The translations under genes were made by a program, and so were the position numbers. A model generated the notes under the pieces. It saw only the letters and a program-made list of their open reading frames with translations. It made no database searches and was not told where the DNA came from. This document shows, piece by piece, positions 1 to 8,508 of a DNA stretch of 64,000 nt. The first letter of the stretch is position 1. Every line of letters begins with the position of its first letter. The stretch lies in NCBI GenBank assembly GCA_002409285.1, contig DHUT01000078.1, positions 1 through 64,000 of the forward strand, given 5' to 3'. The stretch comes from Firmicutes bacterium UBA5227 (GTDB taxonomy: Bacteria; Bacillota; Clostridia; Tissierellales; Sedimentibacteraceae).

Positions 1-23
1 AAATTTAATTAAAGGAGAATGAA

Positions 24-839
24 ATGAAAAAATTTAAAACTATTAACCTGTTATGCTTATTATTTTTACTGGCAGCACTCATAGTCGGGTGTTCAGACAA
101 TGGACAGGCTTCGGCACAACCATATGAAAGATTAGAACAAAATCCAGAATCAGAAAAAAATTCTTATATAATGGGGCTGGACGATACATTTGCACCTATG
201 GGTTTCAGGGACGAAAGGGGTAACCTTGTGGGTTTCGATATTGAACTGGCTAATGAGGCGGCAAAGAGAATGGATATAACCATAGAATTCCAGCCAATTG
301 ACTGGTCAATGAAAGAAACTGAATTAAATGCAGGCAATATAGACTTTATTTGGAACGGATATTCGGTTACCGGTGAAAGGAAAGAAAAGGTTGCTTTTTC
401 AGCACCGTATCTAAAAAACAAACAAATTATAGTTGTTTTAGCAAACTCAGATATTAAGTCCAAGGATGATCTTGACGGTAAAAATATTGCGGTACAGGCT
501 GAATCAAGTGCGTTGGACGCCATTAATTCAGAGCCTGAATTTGTTAAAAAGGTAAATGAATTGTCAGAATTCTCCACTAACAACGAAGCATTTATGGATT
601 TGGAAGCTAAAAGATCAGATGCTCTAATAGTTGACGAAGTACTGGCAAGATACTACATGAAACAAAACGGTCAGGAAAACTATAAAATATTAAATGAGGA
701 CTTCGGTGACGAAGAATATGCGGTTGGCTTGAGAAAATCTGATACAAAACTATTAGAGAAATTAAATACGGCCTTTGATGAAATGAAAAATGACGGAACC
801 TACGGCCAAATTTATGCCAGATGGTTTTCTGAAAATTAA
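24..839 (+). CDS. Amino-acid ABC transporter substrate-binding lipoprotein
   Basis: Extracellular solute-binding protein family 3 (polar amino-acid type), 271 aa. It captures an amino acid outside the membrane and delivers it to the permease encoded next. The N-terminus has a Lys-containing head, a hydrophobic stretch and a lipobox ending ALIVGC (Cys 23), so it should be a lipid-anchored surface protein. The family signature MGFRDERGNLVGFDIELA lies near residues 59-76, and the two-lobe fold extends to the C-terminal ARWFSEN. A ribosome site (AAAGGAG) lies 7 bases before the ATG. First gene of a three-gene operon with the permease and ATPase, separated by short gaps. The promoter is outside the window. 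Substrate cannot be read from sequence; a Cys- or Glu-type amino acid is possible. Confidence 0.93.
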   Translation: MKKFKTINLLCLLFLLAALIVGCSDNGQASAQPYERLEQNPESEKNSYIMGLDDTFAPMGFRDERGNLVGFDIELANEAAKRMDITIEFQPIDWSMKETELNAGNIDFIWNGYSVTGERKEKVAFSAPYLKNKQIIVVLANSDIKSKDDLDGKNIAVQAESSALDAINSEPEFVKKVNELSEFSTNNEAFMDLEAKRSDALIVDEVLARYYMKQNGQENYKILNEDFGDEEYAVGLRKSDTKLLEKLNTAFDEMKNDGTYGQIYARWFSEN

Positions 840-863
840 AATAGCGGAAGGATGAGGAATAGT

Positions 864-1520
864 ATGGAATCAAAAATATTAGAAATGTTTGTGCCAATGA
901 CACTAAAAGGGCTCAAAATTACATTGGGAGTGTTTTTAGTAACTCTCATTGCTTCTTTACCTTTATCTATAATAGTTGCCAGACTGAGAATGTCTAAAAA
1001 TAAAATAATTTCATTCATAATTGGAATATACATTTACATAATGAGAGGAACTCCCCTTTTATTGCAGCTTATGTTTATATTTTTCGGATTTTATTACGTT
1101 CCTTACATCGGTTACGCATTCAGCAGAACACAGGCTATATTTATAGCATTTATATTAAACTATACTGCATACTTCGCTGAAATATTCAGAGGCGGTATTA
1201 ACTCTATAGATACGGGGCAGTATGAAGCGGCAGAAGTTTTAGGCTTATCCAAAGTGCATACATTCATAAAAATAATCTTGCCTCAGGTTTTAAAAAATGT
1301 GCTGCCTTCTATAGGAAATGAAGTAATAACATTGGTTAAGGACACTTCTCTGGTTTATATCCTCGGAGCAGGTGACATATTAAAAGCGGCCAAATCTGTT
1401 TCAAATAAATATTCTGCCTTTAGCCCATACATATATGTAGGATTGGTTTATTTGGCTATAACCGCAGTGCTTACTAAGCTATTGGCAAAAATAGAAAGTA
1501 AGTACGATTACTACAGGTAG
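864..1520 (+). CDS. Amino-acid ABC transporter permease (HisM/GlnP type)
   Basis: Integral membrane permease of a polar amino-acid importer, about 218 aa, with roughly five hydrophobic helices. The HisMQ signature is visible: RGTPLLLQLMF after helix 2 and the EAA-loop region EAAEVLGLSKVHTFIKIILPQ, which docks on the ATPase. The frame is open from an ATG at 852, but GGAAGG/GATGAGG sits 6-12 bases before the ATG at 864, while the 852 codon has no usable spacing, so 864 is preferred. It lies between the binding protein (24 bases upstream) and the ATPase (10 bases downstream), so the three are cotranscribed. Confidence 0.92.
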   Translation: MESKILEMFVPMTLKGLKITLGVFLVTLIASLPLSIIVARLRMSKNKIISFIIGIYIYIMRGTPLLLQLMFIFFGFYYVPYIGYAFSRTQAIFIAFILNYTAYFAEIFRGGINSIDTGQYEAAEVLGLSKVHTFIKIILPQVLKNVLPSIGNEVITLVKDTSLVYILGAGDILKAAKSVSNKYSAFSPYIYVGLVYLAITAVLTKLLAKIESKYDYYR

Positions 1521-1530
1521 GAGGGATGGC

Positions 1531-2214
1531 ATGGTATTAGAAATTAACAATTTAAGCAAGAAATTCGGTGACGATACAGTGTTGGATGGAATATCCTTTT
1601 CTGTAAATAAGGGTGAGATTGTGTGCATAAGAGGTAAATCCGGAGAGGGAAAGACTACATTGTTAAGATGCATTAATAATCTTGAAGTACCTGACAATGG
1701 TTCTATAAAAATAAACAACTTATATTTGTTCAAGGTTGAGGATGGCAGTGTACATCGTGCTGCAAAGACTGAGCTTCAAATGATTCGACAGGAAATAGGA
1801 CTTGTTTTCCAGGGTTTTAACCTGTTTCCCCACATGACAGTTATGGAGAATCTAATGGAAGCACCAAAATTTCTTAAATTGCCAACCAAAAAAATAAATA
1901 GTCGTGCTTTTGAATTATTAAAGCAATTGGAACTTGAAAATAAATGTAATTGCTATCCTTTCCAGCTTTCAGGTGGTCAAAAACAAAGGGTTGCAATTGC
2001 AAGGGCTTGTATGCTCAATCCTTCAATACTGTGCTTTGATGAGCCCACATCAGCCTTAGATGAAAGTACAGGTAATCAAATCTTTAAAATCATAAGACAT
2101 TTATCCACTCAGGGAATTGCAATTATTATAGTGAGCCATGATAATGGGTTCGTCGATAAAATCGCTCAAAAAGTTATAACGCTATCTGAAGGAAAAATAA
2201 TTGTAGGCAAATAA
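1531..2214 (+). CDS. Amino-acid ABC transporter ATP-binding protein
   Basis: Cytoplasmic ATPase that powers the importer encoded just upstream, 227 aa. Walker A GKSGEGKTT (about residues 35-43), Q-loop QGFNLFPHMTVMENL, signature [14 protein letters not shown], Walker [13 protein letters not shown] and the switch His in IIIVSHD are all present. The Walker A variant SGEGKT (Glu instead of Ser/Ala) is slightly unusual but keeps the GK-T core. Ribosome site GAGGG is 5 bases before the ATG. Last gene of the operon; a 12-bp perfect hairpin follows at once. Confidence 0.93.
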   Translation: MVLEINNLSKKFGDDTVLDGISFSVNKGEIVCIRGKSGEGKTTLLRCINNLEVPDNGSIKINNLYLFKVEDGSVHRAAKTELQMIRQEIGLVFQGFNLFPHMTVMENLMEAPKFLKLPTKKINSRAFELLKQLELENKCNCYPFQLSGGQKQRVAIARACMLNPSILCFDEPTSALDESTGNQIFKIIRHLSTQGIAIIIVSHDNGFVDKIAQKVITLSEGKIIVGK

Positions 2215-2220
2215 GTGCAA

Positions 2221-2250
2221 GAAAGGAGTTGTAATTGCACAACTCCTTTC
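2221..2250. terminator. 12-bp perfect hairpin after the amino-acid ABC operon
   Basis: GAAAGGAGTTGT, a 6-base loop, then ACAACTCCTTTC, followed by AAAAAC. The stem is perfect, but there is no T tract on either strand. It sits between converging genes and may slow or protect both transcripts. Called from the inverted repeat only. Confidence 0.5.
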
Positions 2251-2276
2251 AAAAACTACCGTTCAGCTTGTTCTTT

Positions 2277-2861
2277 CTACAGGCATCCGTCTGAAAAATC
2301 AGGATGGCATACAATTTCTACCTGATCATCATTTAACAGCTTTATTATATGCTGTTCAATCTCTTCCGGCGTAATGTTAGGAGCAAATCTTGCAACCACT
2401 GTTCCATCTTTATCGACTAAAAATTTAGTAAAGTTCCACCTGATGTCGTTTTCTACTACGCCCGGTGTAAAATCCTTAACCTTATTATATAATTCAACCG
2501 TTTCTTTATTTCTGTATTCTTCAGCGGTTGTCTTTAAATATTTATATAAGGGGTTTTCATTTTCGCCGTTTACTTCTATTTTAGAAAATTGCTTGAAATC
2601 AACGCCAAAGTTTAATCTGCAGAATCCTACAATCTCCTCGTTAGTTCCCGGTGCCTGTTCAAGGAACTGATTGCTGGGGAAGTCTAATATTTCAAAACCT
2701 TCTGACTTATATTTTTCATATAACTTTTGTAGCCCATCATATTGAGGAGTAAAACCACATCCTGTTGCTCCGTTAATAATCAGCAAAACCTTTCCTTTAT
2801 AATCTGATAACGTAACATCCTTATTTTCCGCATCTTTCATTGTAAAATCATATATTTTCAT
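2277..2861 (-). CDS. Glutathione peroxidase family (thioredoxin-type) peroxidase
   Basis: Reduces peroxides in the cytoplasm, most likely using thioredoxin rather than glutathione. 194 aa; the family is usually about 160, so there is a C-terminal tail. Peroxidatic Cys 35 sits in GATGCGFTPQY, Gln 65 in FPSNQF, and the Trp/Asn partners in IRWNFTKFLVD, completing the catalytic tetrad. Cys 81 in NEEIVGFCRLNF matches the position of the resolving Cys of thioredoxin-dependent members. The tail VCHPDFSDGC adds two more Cys. The codon for residue 35 is TGT, so this is a Cys and not a selenocysteine version. AGGAGGG precedes the ATG. Monocistronic. Confidence 0.9.
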   Translation of the reverse strand: MKIYDFTMKDAENKDVTLSDYKGKVLLIINGATGCGFTPQYDGLQKLYEKYKSEGFEILDFPSNQFLEQAPGTNEEIVGFCRLNFGVDFKQFSKIEVNGENENPLYKYLKTTAEEYRNKETVELYNKVKDFTPGVVENDIRWNFTKFLVDKDGTVVARFAPNITPEEIEQHIIKLLNDDQVEIVCHPDFSDGCL

Positions 2862-3108
2862 GTAACCCTCCTAAATTCTTAATAATTAGTTATGTATAGT
2901 ATATACCCTGTTTTTAGATTTATAATCATATTTTCACTTATTCTTTGTTACTGTACGGCTGAAAATCTTCTTATTGAAATATAGGAGCATCGATCCATTG
3001 TAATTCTGAAAGTGAAAATGTACTTATCCTATTTTGACAAATGTATTACTTCTGTCAATTTAGTAATATTAAAAAATATTTTAATATGAAAACTCCCCTA
3101 AAAATAGT

Positions 3109-3171
3109 CAAAACAATATTTGATTTTGTAATTTAGATGTTTTTTTACTTTTTTAAACAAATATTGTTTTG
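3109..3171. repeat. Exact 14-bp inverted repeat with 35-bp spacer
   Basis: CAAAACAATATTTG at 3109-3122 and its exact reverse complement CAAATATTGTTTTG at 3158-3171. Centre-to-centre distance is 49 bp, close to five helical turns. This would suit a looping operator, or a long-stem RNA if transcribed. It lies about 145 bp upstream of the symporter promoter. Confidence 0.7.
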
Positions 3172-3315
3172 TTAGTTTATTAACTTCATGTTAAGAAAAC
3201 GTAATCAATTCTATGCGTTAAAAAATCCACATATAAAATTTCATCAAAATAAAAGCTTTGTTTTCATAAATTAAGATTGTATTGATATATATTAACATTT
3301 GTTAATTTTAGAGCG

Positions 3316-3344
3316 TTGTACATAAGTGCATTATATGCTAAAAT
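3316..3344 (+). promoter_or_regulatory. Candidate sigma-A promoter for the alanine symporter
   Basis: TTGTAC, 17-base spacer, TAAAAT. The -10 ends 68 bases before the symporter ATG. Spacing is ideal; read by eye only. Confidence 0.45.
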
Positions 3345-3412
3345 AAAGGAAAGCGTTATATTCCGCAATAGTATGACGTTTTTTAATTATAATAGAAGGA
3401 GGAGAAAAAATT

Positions 3413-4771
3413 ATGGAAACACTTATGAGTATCAACGAATTTATCAACGGTATTGTCTGGGGCTGGCCAAGTCTTATACTAATCGTTGGAACAGGAATTT
3501 ATTTAACTGTACGCACTAATTGTTTTTCAATCGTAAGAATTGGTTATGTGCTCAAAAACACCCTAATGAAAATGTTCTCTAAGGATGATAAGGGTGAAGG
3601 TGAGGTATCTGCATTCCAGGCAGTTTCCACTGCTCTGGCAGCTACCGTAGGAACAGGTAATATTGCCGGAGTTGCAACAGCTATTGCCACAGGAGGTCCC
3701 GGTGCTTTATTCTGGATGTGGATAGCAGCTCTGTTTGGCATGACTACCAAGTTTGCAGAAGTAGTACTGGCCGTACACTACAGGGAAACTACTCCTGACG
3801 GAAGAATTACAGGGGGTCCTATGTACTATATTCAAAACGGTCTGAACAAGAAATGGCTGGCAAAGATATTTGCCTTTTTCGGGGCATTTGCAGCATTTGG
3901 AATAGGAAATATGGTTCAGTCAAATTCTATTGCAGAAGCACTTAATGTTACATTCGGCGCAAATAAATTAATTGTTGGAATTGTTTGTGCTGTAATGACT
4001 GGCATAGTAGTTGTAGGCGGTATCAAGAGAATAGGTCAGGTAACAGAAAAACTGGTACCTTTCATGGCAGCATTCTACATTATCGGTGCTCTGATAATTG
4101 TTATTGCTAATATTACTCATCTGCCTGCAGCACTTGCATTGATTGTTAAGAGTGCCTTTACACCTGTGGCAGCAACCGGAGGATTTATAGGTTCAACTGT
4201 CATGCTTTCCATGCGATATGGTATTGCCCGTGGAGTATTTACCAACGAAGCCGGCTTAGGTTCAGCTCCTATAGCTCACGCCGCTGCAACTACTGACCAC
4301 CCTATTCGCCAAGGCTTATGGGGAGTATTTGAAGTGTTTGTAGACACAATTGTAATAGCAACTCTTACCGGTCTTTGTATTATAGTTACAGGAGTATGGG
4401 ATTCAGGTCTGACAGCCGCAGCTTTAACGGCTGAGGCTTTTAACAGCGTTATTCCTACTTACGGCGGATGGATAGTTGCAATAGGGCTTTTCCTGTTTGC
4501 ATTTTCAACTATATTAGGCTGGGAATATTATGGAGAAAGATGCGCCGAATACCTGATTGGACCAAAGGTTAACATAGTTTACAGAGTACTTTGGGTTCCT
4601 TTCGTAATTATTGGTGCAGTAGGCGGGCTTGAAGTTCTTTGGGACCTGGCAGACACGATGAATGGATTGATGGCTATTCCAAACTTAATAGGTGTTATAT
4701 TCCTGAGCCCGGTTGTATTCAAGCTTACAAGGGAGTTTTTTGCTAAGGAAAAAGTAAATAAACTTAATTAA
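3413..4771 (+). CDS. Sodium:alanine symporter family (AGCS) protein
   Basis: Polytopic inner-membrane carrier, 452 aa, normal for the family, importing alanine or glycine with Na+ (or H+). The family signature is visible as GGPGALFWMWIAALFG near residues 93-108, with the earlier ATVGTGNIAGVATAIATGGPG motif that forms part of the substrate/ion site. About 10-11 hydrophobic helices. Strong AGGAGG ribosome site before the ATG. Alone in its transcript: own promoter candidate upstream, hairpin terminator just after. Fits an organism living on amino acids. D-alanine or glycine are equally possible substrates. Confidence 0.93.
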   Translation: METLMSINEFINGIVWGWPSLILIVGTGIYLTVRTNCFSIVRIGYVLKNTLMKMFSKDDKGEGEVSAFQAVSTALAATVGTGNIAGVATAIATGGPGALFWMWIAALFGMTTKFAEVVLAVHYRETTPDGRITGGPMYYIQNGLNKKWLAKIFAFFGAFAAFGIGNMVQSNSIAEALNVTFGANKLIVGIVCAVMTGIVVVGGIKRIGQVTEKLVPFMAAFYIIGALIIVIANITHLPAALALIVKSAFTPVAATGGFIGSTVMLSMRYGIARGVFTNEAGLGSAPIAHAAATTDHPIRQGLWGVFEVFVDTIVIATLTGLCIIVTGVWDSGLTAAALTAEAFNSVIPTYGGWIVAIGLFLFAFSTILGWEYYGERCAEYLIGPKVNIVYRVLWVPFVIIGAVGGLEVLWDLADTMNGLMAIPNLIGVIFLSPVVFKLTREFFAKEKVNKLN

Positions 4772-4790
4772 AAAAATTGACTATATAAAG

Positions 4791-4815
4791 GCGGCACGAT
4801 AGTGCTGCTTTTTAT
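4791..4815 (+). terminator. Rho-independent terminator of the symporter gene
   Basis: GCGGCAC, GATA loop, GTGCTGC, then TTTTTAT. Seven-base stem with one G-T pair and a clear T tract, 20 bases after the stop codon. Confidence 0.8.
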
Positions 4816-4930
4816 ATTGAAAAAAATGCCTCCGTTTATAATTCTAATTTTGCATTTTTTTGCAACTTTTTTAGGGATTTGCATGGATATATTAAATAAA
4901 TTTGAAAATAATAATACAGGAGGTGTTTAT

Positions 4931-5464
4931 ATGAATTTTACACAAAAAGAAAGAACATTACTGGAAGACCAAAAAAACCATGAGGAAATTTGCATAGAAA
5001 AATATTCAAATTATGCTAATTTAACACAATGCCCGGAACTGAAGAATATTTTTGAAAGCAATGGCCAGACAGAACAGGAGCACTACAACACTTTAGATCA
5101 ACTGTTAAAGGGTCAAATGCCTCAAATGCAGCAATCTGGTTCTCAACAGGGAGGACAGCAGAGCATGCAGATGAAATCACAGCAGATGCAGTCTCAGCAA
5201 AGCGTAAATCAACAGCAAATGAGCCAAAAATCAAGTTTTATGCCCAACGGACAATCTTCAAACTACAATACTTCAGACAAGGACTTGTGTACAGATATGC
5301 TTATGACAGAAAAATATGTGTCAGGAGCATACAACACAGCCATATTTGAGTTTAGAGATCCCCAAGTTCGTAATATTCTAAACCATATTCAAAAAGAAGA
5401 ACAACAGCATGGTGAAAAAATCTACAAATATATGGAAAGCAAAGGCATGTATCAGGTTCAATAA
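4931..5464 (+). CDS. Coat F (CotF) domain spore coat protein
   Basis: Ferritin-like coat F family protein, about 177 aa, expected in the spore coat. Two four-helix-type segments (about residues 1-55 and 110-177) are joined by a Gln/Met/Ser-rich linker (repeats of QMQ, QQ and SQQ, residues about 60-100). The second segment has SDKDLCTDMLMTEKYVSGAYNTAIFEF and EEQQHGEKIYKYM, typical of this family. The open frame begins at 4802, but AGGAGGTG stands 5-7 bases before the ATG at 4931 and the extra N-terminus looks non-coding, so 4931 is chosen. Probably expressed late in sporulation, though no clear mother-cell sigma promoter was identified. Confidence 0.85.
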   Translation: MNFTQKERTLLEDQKNHEEICIEKYSNYANLTQCPELKNIFESNGQTEQEHYNTLDQLLKGQMPQMQQSGSQQGGQQSMQMKSQQMQSQQSVNQQQMSQKSSFMPNGQSSNYNTSDKDLCTDMLMTEKYVSGAYNTAIFEFRDPQVRNILNHIQKEEQQHGEKIYKYMESKGMYQVQ

Positions 5465-5465
5465 A

Positions 5466-5495
5466 AAAAACGGCAGAAAACTGCCGTTTTTTTAT
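5466..5495. terminator. Bidirectional terminator between coat gene and EamA transporter
   Basis: AAAAACGGCAG, AAAA loop, CTGCCGTTTTT with A and T runs on both sides, so it can end transcripts from both converging genes. Confidence 0.85.
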
Positions 5496-5504
5496 TTATA
5501 AATA

Positions 5505-6407
5505 TCACCCCTTATTTTTCTGCCTTTTTATCATCAATTCCTTGAAATCAGTTTCCATTATGAATATGCTTGAAATCATCAGTACCGCACCAATATATGA
5601 TTTAAACGTCAAAACTTCCTTCGCAAATACAAATGCCACTATTCCCGCAAATACTGTTTCCAATGAAAAGATAACTCCTACGTGGGATGCAGTGGTGTAC
5701 TGCTGGGCAAAAGCTTGTACCACAAACGCAACTCCTGTACACAGTATGGACAGAAACAACACTGATACCCATATATTTGGCTGAGTGGGCAAATGAGGTT
5801 TTTCAAATATAAGAGCAAGCAGCAGGCTCATAAATCCTGTTATACCCAGTTGGAAAACTCCAAGCTGAAGCGGATCAACATCTTCAAGAGAAACAGCCTT
5901 TTCAGTAATAATAAGATCAACAGCGTAAGCAAACGCACATATGACTGAAGCCGCATCTCCTATTATGTGATCATAATTAACCGAAAGGTTGTCTTTTAAT
6001 GTTAGTAATGCAATTCCCATAGTTGACATGATTATTACAAATGTAAGTTTCCTGCCAGGTGCTTTCTTATGGATTATTCCGGACAATATCGGAGTAAAAA
6101 CAACTGACAGTCCACACAAAAAGCTTGTATTTGACAGGGTTGTATACTGAACTCCAAGGTTTGCACAAATATATACTACGGTGAGTGCAGCGCCAATTAT
6201 GAAGCTGTATTTCAATGTATTTTTTGATGCGTTTTTCAATTTCGGAAATGTAAATACCACAGCTACAAAAAAAGCAATAAGGAATCTATTAGTATTCAAA
6301 GTGAAAGAGCCCATATCTGCAAGACTTATATCGGATAGGTAATAAGAAACTCCCCAGAACATAGTTATAATAATAAGCATTAAATCCGCTTTTAATTGTT
6401 TTGACAT
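5505..6407 (-). CDS. EamA/DMT-superfamily transporter
   Basis: Membrane exporter of the drug/metabolite transporter superfamily, 300 aa with about ten hydrophobic helices arranged as two EamA repeats (approximately residues 7-140 and 150-285). GVSYYLSDISL at the N-terminus and ITEKAV between the halves resemble the RhaT/EamA group. Substrate unknown; members export amino acids or other metabolites. GAGGGGG ribosome site 6 bases before the ATG. Monocistronic, converging with the coat gene across a shared terminator. Confidence 0.88.
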   Translation of the reverse strand: MSKQLKADLMLIIITMFWGVSYYLSDISLADMGSFTLNTNRFLIAFFVAVVFTFPKLKNASKNTLKYSFIIGAALTVVYICANLGVQYTTLSNTSFLCGLSVVFTPILSGIIHKKAPGRKLTFVIIMSTMGIALLTLKDNLSVNYDHIIGDAASVICAFAYAVDLIITEKAVSLEDVDPLQLGVFQLGITGFMSLLLALIFEKPHLPTQPNIWVSVLFLSILCTGVAFVVQAFAQQYTTASHVGVIFSLETVFAGIVAFVFAKEVLTFKSYIGAVLMISSIFIMETDFKELMIKRQKNKG

Positions 6408-6537
6408 ATGTACCCCCTCAATTTTATATTATTATTATAACCTATAAAATTTGTAAATTCCACATATTAATTATTGAAATGATTTACGCTCTCACTGTTG
6501 TATGAAGTTTTTAGTTTCTGAATTATAATATTTACAG

Positions 6538-8508
6538 CTAACTTACAATCTTATAATATGTTCTTGCAGTTAATGAGTATATTATTGTATAAAAAATCGC
6601 AAACACTATTATTGTCACAGCCGTGCAGGCGGCAAACAGACGTACGTTGTTCATTCCAAACAAAAGTAAAAGCTTTGTTATAACCTTAAAGGCAAATACT
6701 ATATGAATTACCGATGTCAGAAGGGGAAGGAAAAATACCGTCAGCACCTGGCTCCTTATAGTACCCTTTATTTCTTCACGGCTCATCCCCACTTTCTGCA
6801 TTATTTCAAAACGTTCCTTATCATCGTACCCCTCGACTATCTGTTTGTAGTAAATTATCAGGACTGTTGCCATCACAAACAAAATACCTAAAAATATCCC
6901 CAGAAAAAACAATCCTCCGTACAGTGAATAAAAACTTGATCTTGAAGCCTCAGCCCCTCTTGCTCTACCAAATACATCCAGCTCCCATATTTTAACATTT
7001 AAATCATTAACCATATCAATTTGTTCCTGACTATCTGCATAAGTGTCAAATCCATAATAATATGAAAGTTCTGTTACATTCTCATCACCTGTAAGGGAAA
7101 CATATGCTTTATTAATAGTAGTGATATTATCCACTACAATGTAATAATAATTATCTGCAAAGTTTAAATTCATATCGGCGTAACTAAATGAACTTAGATA
7201 TTCCTTAACTGACAACTCATACCCGTTAATATCAAGAATGCTCCCGGGTATATCCCCATTTGCCACATACGCCATTGCTTCGCCTTCCTTAAGCGAAATT
7301 GATGTACCCTCAAGTTTATTATACTCATCCTGAGTAATAAAAACTAAAGTAACAAGCTTATTATAGTCAGAACCCTGTTCAAGCTTTATAAATTGTAAAC
7401 CTTCCTGAATTGCAACCATGTCCATAGAGCGGATTCGCAGTGTGCTGCTTTTATCTGTATTATGTTCAGAAATTTGCTGTTCAATCAGTTTGTCTAATTC
7501 ACCTGCCTGCTCTTCTGATACATCTGATGCACTTACTTCAATGTTTTTTACAAATTGTGTCCTTAGAACATCTTCCATGCCAATGTATAGAGAGACCGTT
7601 GTAGAAACCATTACAATGACTGCCGTAGATAATATACAGATATTGGAGAGACCTGCGGCATTTTGTTTCATACGGTAAATCATTCCGGAAACCGAGATAA
7701 AGTGCCTTGGCTTATAATAATATCTTTTATTCTTTCTGAGTACTTTAAGCAATGCAATACTCCCTGAAATAAAAAGACAGTAAGTACCCACTATTACCAA
7801 AAGGACTGCAACAAAAAACATATTTAATGCCGACAGTGGATTTTCAGTTGTTACAGCTATATAATATCCTGCTCCAAGACACACCGCACCGAAAACAGCC
7901 ATTATCCATTTTGCTTTTGGTTCCTTTTCTCCTGCACTTCCGCCTCTTAATAATTCAACGGGCTTTGACAAATGAACCTGTCCCATATTATAAACAAGGT
8001 TTACCAGAAATATAACAGTAAACAGAACTAACGTTGATAATAGCGCTATTTTGGGTATTTCAAAACCAAATGTGGCATCAAAGGATATTAATTTAAACAG
8101 AAGCAAAATCATAAGCTTGCTCAAAAGTATACCTGCAGCCAGGCCTGCAAGAATACTCAATCCTCCGATATACAATGTCTCATAAAACATTATCCTTGCA
8201 ATATGTTTTTTTTCCATCCCCAGTACATTAAATAATCCAAATTCCTTTTTACGTCTTTTGATTAAAAAGCTGTTTGTATAAAATAGAAAAATACATGAAA
8301 AAATACCTATTACTACTGTCCCTAAAAATAAAATATACCTCAGGCTTTCACTGTCGCTTACACTTCCTATATCCTTTGCAACTGCAAGAAAACACATGTT
8401 ATAAAACATTGCAATCATACCGATGCACGTTAAGATGTACGGAATATAGGTCTTTGAATTTTTTCTGATATTATTTACAGCCAGGTTCTGATAAAAAAAA
8501 CTATTCAT
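6538..8508 (-). CDS. BceB-type ABC transporter permease (FtsX-like)
   Basis: Membrane permease of a peptide-antibiotic sensing and detoxification transporter, about 656 aa. FtsX-like domains sit at both ends (roughly residues 55-210 and 520-650), around ten helices in all, with a large extracellular domain of about 200 residues between helices 7 and 8, the layout typical of BceB/VraG. FYQNLAVNNIRKN at the start is the usual N-terminus. The frame opens at a GTG at 8520, but GGTGGTGGGG precedes the ATG at 8508, which is preferred. It overlaps the end of the ATPase gene by 8 bases, implying coupled translation. In such systems this subunit also acts as the sensor for the small histidine kinase. 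Confidence 0.9.
   Translation of the reverse strand: MNSFFYQNLAVNNIRKNSKTYIPYILTCIGMIAMFYNMCFLAVAKDIGSVSDSESLRYILFLGTVVIGIFSCIFLFYTNSFLIKRRKKEFGLFNVLGMEKKHIARIMFYETLYIGGLSILAGLAAGILLSKLMILLLFKLISFDATFGFEIPKIALLSTLVLFTVIFLVNLVYNMGQVHLSKPVELLRGGSAGEKEPKAKWIMAVFGAVCLGAGYYIAVTTENPLSALNMFFVAVLLVIVGTYCLFISGSIALLKVLRKNKRYYYKPRHFISVSGMIYRMKQNAAGLSNICILSTAVIVMVSTTVSLYIGMEDVLRTQFVKNIEVSASDVSEEQAGELDKLIEQQISEHNTDKSSTLRIRSMDMVAIQEGLQFIKLEQGSDYNKLVTLVFITQDEYNKLEGTSISLKEGEAMAYVANGDIPGSILDINGYELSVKEYLSSFSYADMNLNFADNYYYIVVDNITTINKAYVSLTGDENVTELSYYYGFDTYADSQEQIDMVNDLNVKIWELDVFGRARGAEASRSSFYSLYGGLFFLGIFLGILFVMATVLIIYYKQIVEGYDDKERFEIMQKVGMSREEIKGTIRSQVLTVFFLPLLTSVIHIVFAFKVITKLLLLFGMNNVRLFAACTAVTIIVFAIFYTIIYSLTARTYYKIVS

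Larger units (their letters stand above)
2862..3412. other. 551-bp AT-rich intergenic region with inverted repeats
   Basis: No gene seen. It separates the divergent peroxidase and symporter genes and holds an exact 14-bp inverted repeat (3109-3122 and 3158-3171), a second short dyad TTAAC/GTTAA near 3180-3194, and a likely promoter at 3316-3344. The length and repeats suggest regulatory DNA. Confidence 0.6.

Noticed and set aside
2277..2861. Selenocysteine-containing glutathione peroxidase
   Set aside because: The catalytic codon is TGT, so the residue is Cys.
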